64,000 nucleotides of DNA. Source: Sipunculus nudus (Eukaryota; Annelida; Sipuncula; Golfingiida; Sipunculidae). Below the pieces are notes generated by a model. That model saw nothing but the letters and a program-made list of their open reading frames with translations, was not told the DNA's origin and did not search any database. The stretch is from positions 50,911,676 through 50,975,675 of the forward strand of contig CM049316.1 of the NCBI GenBank assembly GCA_026874595.1. Direction: 5' to 3'. This document shows, in pieces, positions 9,836-21,820 of this stretch (position 1 is its first letter; each line of letters starts with the position of its first letter). The translations under genes and the position numbers were made by a program.

Positions 9836-12242
9836 GTTGGCAGTTTCTCAACCTATTCAAGAAACATACACAATCTTGGCCTGTTACGTAACTCTGCTAA
9901 AATTTATCCAACACAAACCATTTGAACAAACTTGAGAAGGCTCGCCTCTGGGATCATTTCTGTAAAATATTGAACAATTTGGCTGGACTCTTTACAAGAG
10001 GAAGAAGTTTTTATCAGCTTTTTCCCTGTAAAATCTAAGTAAATGCAGATAGCAAAAATTAGCTGAATCCATCAACATTTGATATGTGACTGATAATTGC
10101 ATAAAATTTGGGGATGGTAGCTCCTGCTATTCCTGAGAAATTATGAATAATGTACAGATGATATGTAATATCATAAATCTACATTTTTTAAAAGCTTTTA
10201 AAAAACATTCTTGTCAATATTTTCCATAGATATTCTAAAATCTAAATGTCTAGAGGCATGATGTAATGGATGCTGATAAACTGGTGCTAGGCTAGATGTA
10301 TCTGCTTCACACAGCTAACATATATGGTAAAATGACTCAATTCAATCTTTACAATTCAGCCAAAATTCATTTTTTGGAACCATAAAAGACAATTATTATT
10401 AGAATGATTCAGGGAATTATTCTTGCAAAATATTAAACAAACTGGCCTCAGTATCATCAGTCAAAAAACGTTTTGTAGGTTTATAACTCATATGGGAAAA
10501 TACAGCAAAATGGCAAAGTTCAGCTTCCCATAACTCAGCCAAAAATCATTGAACCAAAACCATTTGAACAAACTTGAATTATCAACTTCTAAGGATAATT
10601 AATGTGTGAGATTTAAGAATTTGGCCGAGTGGTTTTTGAGAAGATTTTTGTAGCCACTTGGCTAACATGGGCTGTCATGGCATATGACTAAATTCAGTTT
10701 CCCATAACTCAGCCGAAAGTCACTGAACTGAGACCATTTGAACAAACTTGAATTATCAACATCTAAGGATAATTAATGTGTGAGATTTAAGAATTTGGCC
10801 CAGTGGTTTTTGAGAAGAAGATTTTTGTAGCCACTTAGCTTACATGGGCTGTTATGGCATATGACTAAATTCAGCTTCCCATAACTCAGCCAAAAGTCAC
10901 TGAACTGAGACCATTTGAACAAACTTGAATTATCAACATCTAAGGATAATTAATGTGTGAGATTTAAGAATTTGGCCCAGTGGTTTTTGAGAAGAAGATT
11001 TTTGTAGCCACTTAGCTTACATGGGCTGTTATGGCATATGACTAAATTCAGCTTCCCATAACTCAGCCAAAAGTCACTGAATTGAGACCATTTGAACAAA
11101 CTTGAATTATCAACATCTAAGGATAATTAATGTGTGAGATTTAAGAATTTGGCCCAGTGGTTTTTGAGAAGAAGATTTTTGTAGCCACTTAGCTTACATG
11201 GGCTGTTATGGCATATGACTAAATTCAGCTTCCCATAACTCAGCCGAAAGTCACTGAACTGAGACCATTTGAACAAACTTGAATTATCAACATCTAAGGA
11301 TAATTAATGTGTGAGATTTAAGAATTTGGCCCAGTGGTTTTTGAGAAGAAGATTTTTGTAGCCACTTAGCTTACATGGGCTGTTATGGCATATGACTAAA
11401 TTCAGCTTCCCATAACTCAGCCAAAAGTCACTGAACTGAGACCATTTGAACAAACTTGAATTATCAACATCTAAGGATAATTAATGTGTGAGATTTAAGA
11501 ATTTGGCCCAGTGGTTTTTGAGAAGAAGATTTTTGTAGCCACTTAGCTTACATGGGCTGTTATGGCATATGACTTAATTCAGCTTCCCATAACTTAGCCA
11601 AAAGTCACTGAACTGAGACCATTTGAACAAACTTCAGAAAGCACTACCCTAGGATCATTTCTGTGCGATATTAAACAATTAGGCCATTTCGTTACAGAGA
11701 AGAAGTTATTTGTAGCTGTCAGTATGATATGGGCACCTATGACCCCCGTACAAAAAAGGCAGATGCAGGTGGCGCCACCAATACCTCAATTTCAGATATG
11801 ACTCATGTGACCAACATTGGCATAAAATTTGGTGATGATAGCTCAAGCCATTTCTGAGACTGTAATTTTAGTATGCTTTTTTGGACAGATGACTAAGTTC
11901 AACTTCCTGTAACTCTGCCAAAAATCACCGAACTTAAACCATTCAAACAAACTTGAGAGAGATTGTTCCAGGAATCGATTTCTGTAAAATATTGGACAAT
12001 TTGGCTGAACAGATTCGGAGAAGAAGATTTTTTAAGCTTTTTTAGCTTTTTCCCTATAAAATCTAAGAAAATGCAGTTAGCCAAAAAATAAGCAAAATCC
12101 GATAGAGTTTTTTAGATGACTAATTTTATGCATAAGATTTCGTGATGCTAATTCTTGCCGTTTTCAAGATAGTATGGGTTAACATACAGACGACAGACAC
12201 CGGACGACGCCACACCATCGCATAAGCTCACAGGTTGGCTAA
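9836..12242 (+). mobile_element. Non-autonomous Helitron-like element, CTAA-ended family
   Basis: The right end reads CATCGCATAAGCTCACAGG, TTGG and CTAA (12,239-12,242) after an ACGAC-rich tract. The same terminal block ends copies at 34,764-34,767, 38,585-38,588, 38,722-38,725, 40,125-40,128 and 60,396-60,399. CTRR is the known Helitron 3' end, and subterminal ACGG/ACGAC tracts with tandem cores are known from Helentron-derived elements such as pearl. No coding capacity is visible. A GGTGGCGCCACC palindrome lies at about 11,769. The left boundary is approximate. Confidence 0.5.
10505..11640 (+). repeat. 177-bp satellite, six full units plus a partial
   Basis: Units starting CATATGACTAAATTCAGC begin at 10,681, 10,858, 11,035, 11,212, 11,389 and 11,566: exactly 177 bp each time. 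A more diverged unit precedes them from about 10,505, and the last unit is truncated near 11,640. Internal units differ by only a few bases, which implies recent expansion or homogenisation. Single diverged copies occur near 32,060, 39,280 and 59,600 inside related elements. Confidence 0.92.
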
Positions 12243-12689
12243 TAATATTTAAAATATTGCAATCAATCACCTGAAAAACTTATAGTATAAAGAATATTCT
12301 GTTCACATGTTGCATGCTGATTTTATGGAAGGTGTAGATGAGGCGCATTATTTGAGTCTTATGAAGCAACACAAAAAGTTTGCTTAGCAACCTTGCACAC
12401 TCAGAAGACTCTTCACTTGCTTTAAGGATGCACTAAAACATAATTGTACCCTGCAGCTCACATTATATAGGTCACTTTGACCTAATATTGAGTTTCGAAG
12501 GAGATTTTTCAGGAACCTTTCTGAATTTTGAATTTGAAGTTTCTAGGTCTCATGGGCACAATTTACAGAAAAGATTGTGGTATAGTCCAGATGATTTCCC
12601 ATCAGTAAAGTTTATAAAACTGTTTTCTGCTTAGACACTTCTAGAACTTGTATTGCTAATTTGGAAACTTTCCAGGCCTGAACTCATCA
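12243..12689. other. 3' flank of host gene
   Basis: No repeat or gene was recognised. On the minus strand this lies directly downstream of the stop codon at 12,690-12,692 and would hold the 3' untranslated region. I could not identify a convincing AATAAA signal. Confidence 0.4.
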
Positions 12690-13057
12690 CTAATACACCA
12701 GGGCACCACTGGTTATTCCAAGCTTTTTCTGCAGACTGATAGTTGCTTTCTGAAAGTCTTGCTCCATGTTGTCCATCTTTTCTAGGTCATCCACTAATCT
12801 GGAGATGGAATCTGGGCTTCTGGTTTCAGTAACCTTCACTGCAGTTTCATCATCTCTTTCTGCTTCAATCTGCTCCTGTGTCATATTCTCAGGATCCTCG
12901 ACAGGGGTTTTTCCTGAGTTTGTCATGAAGAATCCATTTGTGTGATTTTTATTGTGGTAGTTTTTCTTACTGGCCCCTTTAACAGATTTCTCCTTGTTTG
13001 GTGAAGACACAGGTCTGGTTGTCTCATATTTCAGTGGACGTCCACTTTTACCAAAAC
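12690..13057 (-). CDS. Last coding exon of an unnamed host gene
   Basis: The exon begins after a typical acceptor (TTTATTGTATTTCAG, AG at 13,058-13,059) and ends at TAG 12,690-12,692. It encodes about 121 residues starting FGKSGRPLKYETTRPV. A Lys/Asn-rich middle is followed by an acidic, helical C-terminus (VDDLEKMDNMEQDFQKAT) that ends ITSGALVY. The exon begins in phase 1 (GT completes a Gly codon), matching the donor of the exon at 41,578-41,701. I do not recognise the family; the composition suggests a soluble, partly disordered protein with a short coiled coil at the end. Translation continues open upstream of the acceptor, but that part looks like intron. Confidence 0.75.
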
Positions 13058-13142
13058 CTGAAATACAATAAATCATGGTACTCGAGCCAATTTCTAGTGT
13101 TCTGGTTTTGACATTTATGACGATGTATATTATGCTGTCACA

Positions 13143-14960
13143 GTGTGCAAGGATGCACACTATATACAACAAGGGACCCATGGGTCACTGTGCTCAGTGT
13201 GTAGGTAAAATCTAAATTAATATCAAATGAGGATAAAGTCTTAGAGGAAGTGGTAATATTGGCCATGATTTGTTGTTTGAGTAAGAATTTATTGCAAATA
13301 ATATTTTGGGATCTGACCATGTGTTTCCAAATGTTCAAACTGAAGCATGTGAGCAGTTTGTGAAAATAAGATCTATACTAATACCATAATCACTGGCTGG
13401 CTTTTTGAAAATCTGTTGACAGTTCAGCAGTTTACATATTTGTTCAAAAAGATTCTATTTTTTTATCATACCAAAATTTATTTCAATTTTATAAATGTAT
13501 ACAGTTGCAATATAACTATAATGCCTGAGAGTTATATGAAAAGATCATTTGACCAAAAAACAAGGGACCCATGGGTCACTGTGCTCAGCTGAAGTTGACC
13601 TTGTAGGTAAAAATCTAAAATAATATTAAATGGAGATAAAGTGTGAGAGGAAGAGATAATTTAGCCATGGTTGGTTGATATTGGTTTGTACTGATGAGTA
13701 AGAAATTGTTGCAAATAATTAATATATTGTGACCTGACCATGTGTTTCCTAATGTTGAAACTGAAGCCTGTGAGCAGTTTGTGTACATAAAGATGCATAT
13801 TATTACCATGATCATTGGTTGGCATTTAGATAAATTGTTGACAGTTCAGTAGTTTACACATTTGTTCAATTGGATCTATTTTTTATAATATATATTATTA
13901 ATTATAAGTATTATTTTTTATGAAATGTACACAGTTAAAATATAACTAATGTCCCCAGTCCACAGTTGCAAGGACTTGGTGGTGGTGGTGGTGGTGTGTG
14001 TGTGTGTGTGTGTGTTTGGGGGGGGGGGATGATGGGATTTAGGTTTAACATCTGAAATATAACACAACTGAATATATAAGTTGCTTCAAATTTCTTAATT
14101 AGTATATTTTTTAAGTACGGAGAGATGATGGACAGAGCTGATCACTTTGTTCTATCTCCTCAGATCTTATTTTTCTAATCCAATTATTTTTTAAATTGAT
14201 TAAAATTTTACGGATTTGCAATAAAAACTAATGTCCCAGTGCACTGGTGCAAAGGAATCAATGGCAGCCAGGGGGGGGGGGGGGATGGTGGGATTTACAA
14301 CACTTCTACATATAGCTAAAGGACAAATAAAGCCTGATCTCCAATTCTGCTGAGGCAGGAAAATAATGAACAAATGTTTGTATTAGATCCTCAGTTTATT
14401 ATGACATTTTTGTTTTATCTTAAGTTTGTATTTCTATACATTTCCAATATAACATATATATCTGAATATAAAAGTTGATTCATAATCCTAAATTGCATCA
14501 TCATAAATCTCAATCTTGTCAGATAACACCACATCATGCTTACATAATGTATATTTATTTTTTACCACAAAAATATATCTTTTAAATTTGCAAAATAATA
14601 AATATCTATAATTAATACTTGATTCAGATTTCATAATTTTAAATTGTGCCTTTATTTATCCAAAATTTTTTCTTCATATTTTATATATTTATGCATACTG
14701 ATGGATTCAATAATATTTTTATTTTTTTAATCAGTAAAAAGAAAACTGATTTCTTTAACAATACTACATAAACATAACATTGGCATCTTCTAGATTACTC
14801 CTTGAATTACTTTTTAAGGAAAGTTTTGTATATTGGAGTGGAAACAGCACTACAATTAAAGAAATTCAGTGCAAACAATTACAATTACTGCATAACACTT
14901 GGTTGGGAGGGTTTGGGGGGGGGGGGGTGATATGAGAACAAGTGACCCATGGGTCATGAC
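13143..14960 (+). repeat. GACCCATGGGTC-headed repeat, two tandem copies and 3' extension
   Basis: Copies begin near 13,150 and 13,553 with AACAAGGGACCCATGGGTCA or a degenerate form, then TGTGCTCAGCTGAAGTTGAC. The section 14,320-14,960 (AAAGCCTGATCT, then CTGAGGCAGGAAAATAATGA) reappears at 55,090-55,730 behind another copy of the head at 54,684. A more diverged copy spans about 18,420-19,150. The head holds the palindrome GACCCATGGGTC, which may form a terminal hairpin. A (TGG)n(TG)n(G)n tract lies at 13,978-14,028 and a poly-G at 14,271-14,284. Confidence 0.65.
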
Positions 14961-15099
14961 GCTCAGCCGACTGGCATGTTGACAATATGTCCTTGCACAG
15001 GTTACTAATTAAGATCATGTAGGTGGCATCATAGTTAATGCATATTAGCTGAAGTTCATCAAGACCCATAAGCACACCAAATTTGATGATTCCTGCGTT

Positions 15100-15700
15100 T
15101 TTTCCATTATTTCAGGGGTACTCAAACATGGCCCGTAAATCAGATAATATAGGTCACAGTAACCTAATTTCAGGTTTCTTAGGAGAATTTGGAGGAACTC
15201 TCAGGGTGTCAAATAAGAAGATTCTAGGTCGAATGGTTATGATTTGTGCCATGCTTTGGTATCAAATTTTCAGTAATTTTTTTTTTTTTGGGGGGGGGGG
15301 GGGTGCTTATAAGCCCTATAGCTTGGAGAAATGGGTAACAGAGACCTAATTTTAGGTTTCCAAGAAGACTTTTCATGGACCTCCCTGAAAGTCAAAATAG
15401 AAGATTCTAGGTCCAATGGTTATGATTTATGCTCTGCTTTGGTATCAAATTTTCAGTTATTTTTTTTTTGGGGGGGGGGGGGGGGGTATTTATAAGCCCC
15501 ATAGCTTGGAAAATATTGGTAACAGAGACTTTATTTTAGGTTTCCAAGAAGACTTTTGATGGACCTTCCTGGATGTGAAGTAAGAAGATACTAGAACCAA
15601 TGGTTACAATTTGTGCACTGTTAATGGATGACAACATTACAAAAGGTCTCAAAAGAGAGAAAAAATGTGTTAAAAAAAATTGAGGTGGCACCACTAGTGT
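15100..15700 (+). repeat. ~184-bp tandem repeat with poly-T/poly-G junctions
   Basis: Units containing GGTAACAGAGAC recur at 15,334 and 15,518 (spacing ~184 bp), with a diverged unit before them. Two units carry an abrupt T-run to G-run switch: T to 15,289 then G to 15,303, and T 15,460-15,469 then G 15,470-15,486. Related single units lie at 15,700-15,980 and 21,821-22,133 without the homopolymers. Confidence 0.75.
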
Positions 15701-15993
15701 GCAGGAACCAATGAAACACTCCTTGATCTTTATGCATGCAAAGAATCATGATGATCAATGCATTAGTTGTTCAGACACTGTAGCTTTTGTATCAAGCTTT
15801 TAATTATTCTAGGGGTACTTCTGAGCCCCATAGCTCTGACAATATGGGGCCAGAGACCTAATTTCAGGTTTCCAGGGAGACTGTTCATGGGCCTCCCTAC
15901 ATGCCAAAATAGAAGATTCTAGGTCCAGTTGTTACTATTTGTGCCCTGTTAACAGCTGACCACATCTTTAAAGGTCTCAAAAACAGAGAAAAA

Positions 15994-17583
15994 CTAGACA
16001 TTTCTTGGCACCGCAGGTGCCAGAGTATCCCCAGACATAGTACGCCTCCCCCCTCCTTTTAGAATAGGCCCGAATTTTAGCAGCATATACTGACACTTGG
16101 CAAGCAATTTTTATTTCTTCCATCTATCAATCCACAATCTTTTTGAAGTTGTTGGTCCTGTGACCTTGACCTTTGACCTCATGACCCCAAAATCAATTCG
16201 GGTCTTGCTTTTTCAATGGGACATATATAAGTCAAGTTTGAAATCAATACATCAATAAAAGCAGGAATTATCATCCAGAAACTAATTTTTTGACAGATGG
16301 CCTCTGTGGCCTTGACCTTTGACCTTGTGACCCCAAAATTGATATTGATCATCCACTTTTATATAAATCAATAGAGGTCTAGATTTATTGATGGGCCATA
16401 TATAAGTCAGGTTTGAAATCCATATATTAATCCAAGCTAGACTTATCATCTCGGGAACTAATTTTTGGACAGATGGCTCCTGTGACCTTCACCTTTGACC
16501 TCACAATTGACAGGCGTCTTCCTCTATTGGCAGGGGAACTGTATGTGCAAGATGAAATGTCTGAGATGAAATGTTTGGCTGAAAATGCATCCACAATCTT
16601 TTTAAAGATGTGTTCTGTGACCTTGACCTTTGACCTCATGACCCCAAAATCAATTCGGGTCTTGCTTTTCCAATGGGACATATACAAGTCAAGTTTGAAA
16701 TCCATACATCAATAAAAGCAGGAATTATCATCCAGAAACTAATTTTTGGACAGATGGCTCCTGTGACCTTCACCTTTGACCTTGTGACCTCAAAATTGAT
16801 AGGGTTCTTCCTTTCTTGGCAGGTGAACTATATGTGACAAGATGAAAGATCTGAGATGAAATGTTTGGCTGAAAATGCATCCACAATCTTTTTAAAGATG
16901 TGTCCTGTGACCTTGACCTTTGACCTCATGACCCTAGAACCTATAGGGTTCTTACTTTAGTGGTGGGCAATACATAAGTCACGTTTGAAATCCATATGGC
17001 TATCAACACTGGAGATATCATAAGAGGTGTGTGATTTTCACAAAATATGGACACATTAAAGGTCAAGGCCACTCTCATGGTAAAGGTCATGACCCAAATG
17101 TAAATAGACCTCATCCCATAACCAATCTCTCTACATGTGCATAATCTGAAAGAAATCTGTCCATTAGTTTTTGACTTATAATGCTTACAGTACTGTCAAG
17201 TGGCAATTATGGGGGTATTAAAAGGCGTAAAAACAAGAAAAGGATAATAGGGGGCGCCACCAGTTTCAGGTTTACCACAAGGCTATCAAAGATCTTCGGT
17301 TACCTTGATTTTTGGACCAGTCCAGGCAAGCTTACTTGAGATATTTAAGAATTTGTGTGATTTTCAGCAAAAATGGACCTATTCAAGGTCAAAGTCTCTC
17401 TCCTAGCATAGGTCATGAACCCATTTTTAATAGGCTTTGTCCCCTTACCTATATCTATAAAAATGTAAAGTTTGAAAAAGATCAGTGAAATATTTTTTGA
17501 GTTATCCAGCTCACAAGGTTTTTCTGCAGCGGCGGCGGGACCATCGTGAAACCATCATATCCTGACTTTGTCTGGGGATACAG
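15994..17583 (-). mobile_element. Helitron-like element, CTAG end with hairpin, carrying DR1 repeats
   Basis: Read on the minus strand, the right end is GGCACCTGCGGTGCC (6-bp stem, 3-base loop), AAGAAATGT, then CTAG at 15,994-15,997, followed by T. Hairpin, spacer, CTAG|T is the classic Helitron 3' end. The other end holds GTCTGGGGATAC (17,570-17,581), the inverse of GTATCCCCAGAC near the first end, giving a subterminal inverted repeat. A second, longer copy spans 60,552-63,160. It is non-coding, with the DR1 block inside. Confidence 0.6.
16150..16960 (+). repeat. DR1-bearing tandem block, first copy
   Basis: Units with CCTGTGACCTTGACCTTTGA begin near 16,157, 16,614 and 16,904, with a partly deleted one at about 16,300. 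The last two are 290 bp apart. The sequence TGACCTTTGACCT is the inverse of AGGTCAAAGGTCA, a perfect DR1 nuclear-receptor site. Most units also have an adjacent third half-site (DR0) and a DR2-like pair in the CACCTTTGACCTTGTGACCT part. Whether any receptor binds here is unknown. Confidence 0.85.
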
Positions 17584-17716
17584 TTATAAATTTAGAAACT
17601 ACAGACACCATATATATGCTTCTAACCATGCAAAGATTACAAATGTTATATCTTAAGTGAATAACACGGTATAAGCTATGCAATCTTCTATTTGTTCTTG
17701 GGATACAATAATCATT

Positions 17717-19470
17717 AAACAAGGGACCCATGGATCACGGCGCTAAGCTGATTGTGATTGGACCATAAATGTTTCTCAATTGTGATACTATATCGAGTCG
17801 ATAAAATTTAGGAATATTATGGACATGTTGGGCTATTATAAAGGAATGTAATGTAATATGTGAGTAAATAATAAATGACATAACCTGACTGATGGATTAA
17901 TAGAGTAAAATATAGTGGTTTACTTTTTATTTATTTAGGAGGGGTTGAAAATTGCGATATATCTGAGCAAATATGTATGCAATATAACAGCAGTAATAAG
18001 CAGTAGTAGAATGATGAATAGACTATTTGTTGAAGGATCTATAGTGTATGGAAGTCTGCAAGATTTGCTGATGAGGGGATTTATGAATTTGTTACTGTAT
18101 GACACAATATCTCTTCAGTCTTAACAATGTACATTATTTTGATGCCAACTATGTCTACATATTACACAATATTGACATAATTTCTGGCATGTACATGGGT
18201 ACCTTTGGACGAATAGTTATACAAAATATTAAAGTATGAATATATCTGATTCATCTTGTTCTTGTTTACCGAGGCTGACATTGGGATGGTGCTCAGAGAA
18301 GGGAACACTGTGAGGGCAGCTATGAGGTGGATGTAGAGAGAAAAGGAGAGAGAGAGAGAGAAAGAGAGAAAGAGAGACAGAAAGAGGGGATGGAGCATTC
18401 AACATTACTTAAACGCCTGGAAGGTTAAAATCTAAAATATTATGAAAAGCAGATAAAGTCTGATAGGAAAAGGTAATCTTGGCCATGGTTGGTTGATATG
18501 ATTGAAGAAATTGTTGCAAATAATATTCTGAGATCTGACCATGTGTTTCCATTGGTTACCTTTCTGATAAGCTGTTGACAGTTCAACAGTTTACAGATTT
18601 GTTTAATGAGATCCAATTATTTTAATAAACCTATTTTCTATTTTTATCATATGTATACAGTAGCCATAAAGTCTCCACTTAACAGGTGGAAGGATTGACA
18701 AGGGGGGGGGGGGGTGTTATGATGGGAGTTAAAACACCTCAGTCTTTCTGTATATATTATCTTTAATTATTAAATTTTATGGAAAAGCAATAGAACTATT
18801 GTTCACAATGCCAAAGAGCAAGGACTCTATGGGGTGGGGGAAGGGGATGGTGGGAGTTACAGCACCTTTGCATATTCATATAGGATATTAAATTGAATTC
18901 AAGTGCTCACAGAGAAAAATGTTTATTCATAATTATTAAATATTTAAGCAGGCAGAAAGGTTGAAAAACAAAGCAAATCATTTTTATTCCCATTCTACTG
19001 AGCCAGGAAAAATTAACAATATTTGCCTTTATTCCTTTTTTTCAATACATCATTTTTTCCAGGTTTAAAAATGTAACTACACATTTACAGTATAACATAT
19101 ATATATGAATATTTCAGTTGATTCACATTTCTAAATTGCTTCAACATTCATAGCTAATTAATCTGGTTTATAGTACCTGTCAACAGAATGGGGTGGAGGG
19201 AGAATAGGAGGATTAGGGGTGAGAGAGAATGGGAGAGAAAGAGAGAGAGAGAAAGAGAGAGAGCAAGAGAGTGAGCTAGACTGTCATGGAGAGAGAGAGA
19301 GAGATTGAGCATGAGAGAGAGAGAGAGATAAGACTGCAAGAGAGAGAGAGAGAGAGGCTCTCTGGTAACTACTGCCTGACCCAGCCTGACCCAGACAATC
19401 ACAGAGGCAGTGGCTAGGTCAGAAGTTGAACTTGTTATGTAATACTGCCCAAACACACATTTCACTGACT
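17717..19470. repeat. Repeat mosaic with GA-rich tracts
   Basis: It starts with AACAAGGGACCCATGGATCA (17,718), a degenerate form of the palindromic head seen elsewhere. GA-rich microsatellites lie at 18,338-18,382 and 19,195-19,357, and a poly-G at 18,702-18,714. The section 18,420-19,150 is a diverged copy of the 13.1-14.9 kb repeat. No gene is visible; the Leu/Ser-rich minus-strand open frames come from the GA tracts. Confidence 0.6.
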
Positions 19471-20928
19471 AGATGAAAACAATCCAGGTATGGTGCTTGA
19501 AAACTTGAATGACATCTACAGTTTTTGATCAACTGGTTTCAAATTTTAACAGATGAAATGCTTATGTGTACATGCTGTGAAAATTAAACCCACAGCACTA
19601 ACACTAGTAACAGGAAATAAATGTCCACTGTAAGTCATGTTAATTATCATGCATGCTTTTTACAAAGGAGTTAACTGTTATTCAATAATTTCAATTTGCC
19701 CATAGCCAAATGTACCACTAGCACAAATGATATGAGAGTTAAACTATTCATTAAAAATTAATTGGAATTATTGGGCAAAATATAATTTTAATTAAAAAAT
19801 ATTAGCAGTAACATTTGAAAAGATTTCTTTTAATAATATAATTGAAATAAATGATTAAAATAAAATTATCAAATATATTCATGAATGCATTAATGAATAC
19901 ATTTTGAAAGTATTTGCACTCAAACTCTTTCTTTTTACCTGTATTAGTATTTGTATTAATTTACATTATTGAACTATTGAATTTTTTTTAATCATATTTG
20001 AATACAATTATTAAGTATTCACTCAATGTCTCATATTTATTCAGTTTCAGTCGAAAGAAACTGTTGAGAATCCAGAATATACAAATTTCACAAATATAAA
20101 TAATGATTGTAACTACCTGGTTTTATTGCTTTAATTTATAAAAAAAAATTTATATTCACTTTTGAATACTTTCACATCACTGTCAAGACACTTATGACAA
20201 TTATTAACATAACAGACATCATAATAAGAACTTGTCTTTAAGACCTGATTTTTTTATCAGATTTTAAAATTTTTTTTTTTTTAAATTTGTATCAGAAAAA
20301 AAGAAAATAATCTCTACTTCGAAACTTATACATGTGTTAAAAATAACCCAAGGATCAAAACAAACCAATATATTATACAAGGAGCAAACTGGAGTTTAAT
20401 TTTATTAACTGAAATAAAGTTATCAGAAATATAAATTTTGATTATTTACCCAGTATCATGTAACAGCTGATACAGCCATGAGTCTGAATGTTATTATTCA
20501 AACATATTGACATCTTTCATGAGCACTTGTCTGAGTAATTTTTTTTTAAATTTTTGACATATTTCATAAAAATTTTGTAATAAAAAACCCCCCAACAAAT
20601 TAAACACCTTGAAAAGACCTGGAAATTTAGAATATTTAATATGATCAAATGCATCCTTGTCTATCATTAACTTGCTTCACATAATCCCTTAAAGTGAACA
20701 ACAATTTTATTTAACTATTTATTTTTCATTTTAATGATTGAAATAAAATTATTACCCAATGGTGACTGCATGGTGTCATTTGAAATATATTTTCAGCAAT
20801 CCATGAAAGATCCATAAAACATCAGTAATTGCAAGGTCCCTGTTACTCATTAACCATAAAATTCCTTTTCCATTTATTTTTCTTAAAGTTGTTATTGTAA
20901 ACCAATAATTTTTTCAAATTATTGTTTA
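19471..20928. repeat. AT-rich repeat shared with three other places
   Basis: The AT-rich block from about 19,640 resembles 22,330-23,640 and 27,300-28,130 in the same orientation, and 40,140-40,330 inverted. Shared strings include GATATGAGAGTTAAACTAT and CAACAAATTAAACA-type runs. No coding sequence was seen. Confidence 0.55.
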
Positions 20929-21099
20929 TTGTTATGTATTTCGCCAAACAATTACAAGCGGAGGGGGTTGAATAGCTATATCCAGCTGAGGCCACCCAAG
21001 AGCTGGCTTGCTGCAGTATCTCACTTCAAGCATGAAAGGTCAATATGGGGACATATAGAGGGGCTTCAGTACAGCCTAGGTGTGACATGGTCTCATAAA

Positions 21100-21808
21100 A
21101 AATGTAATTACAGTTACAGTTTTTGGTCAATTCCTTTCAAATTTCAGAATTTAGAAGCTGAAATCCTTACGTGTGCATGGCTATGAAAATTAAACCAACA
21201 GTACTTACAGGGAAAAAACGTGCCATGCCCAAATTTGGGCAAAATTTTAGGTACTGATTTCATATTAATGTGAATAACTTATAAAATTTAGAAAATTCAG
21301 ATTAATTTTTGGTATACAATTGAATCTTGATTAAATGGAGTTATATCCCTGAAGAGAAGTCTCTAGCTTCAGCCATTCTGATGTTAAGTGAGTTAATAAA
21401 TTTCCTGTTTTTTTATGAGGTGCATTATGTTCCAGCCCATAACTTCAACAAATTATGCAATACTCACCTACTGTTTGGTATGTACATAGAAAATGTATGG
21501 AAGAATATGCATATTCACTTTGATCAAAATCAGATCAGTGGTTTTGATATTAGGCAGTCTTATAGTGTAACAATGGTTTTTTTATGGAAAAGGAGGTTTT
21601 TCCTTAATATCTCGAAGAAACAAAGTCCTAATGACCCAATTTTCCGTATGGTAGGAGATTTTGGGACATCTACCCGTATGCCGAATTTCGGATTCGTAGG
21701 TCTAACGGTTTCAAAACGTGCCAGATTAATGGACAGACGGACGGACGGACAGCCGACGGATAAAGGACCACGACTATAGCTCAGATGACTTATAGTCAGC
21801 TGAGCTAA
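21100..21808 (+). mobile_element. Helitron-like element, (ACGG)n and hairpin end
   Basis: The end reads GGACGGACGGACAGCCGACG, GACCACGACTATAGC, then a stem-loop (AGCTCAGATGACT, TAT, AGTCAGCTGAGCT) running into CTAA at 21,805-21,808. The same end occurs at 29,700-29,703, 56,590-56,593 and 57,985-57,988. The body (CAATTGAATCTTGATTAAA, TTGATATTAGGCAGTC) is shared with 28,320-29,703, 34,768-35,400 and 55,860-56,593. It has no genes. The ACGG tract plus terminal hairpin fits Helentron-associated elements. Confidence 0.6.
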
Positions 21809-21820
21809 AAATTGAAAAAA

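Noticed and set aside
10505-11640. CRISPR-like regular array
   Set aside because: Units are contiguous 177-bp satellites without unique spacers, in a eukaryotic context; no cas genes.
18162-19465. Leu/Ser-rich proteins on the minus strand
   Set aside because: They are translations of GA/CT microsatellites.
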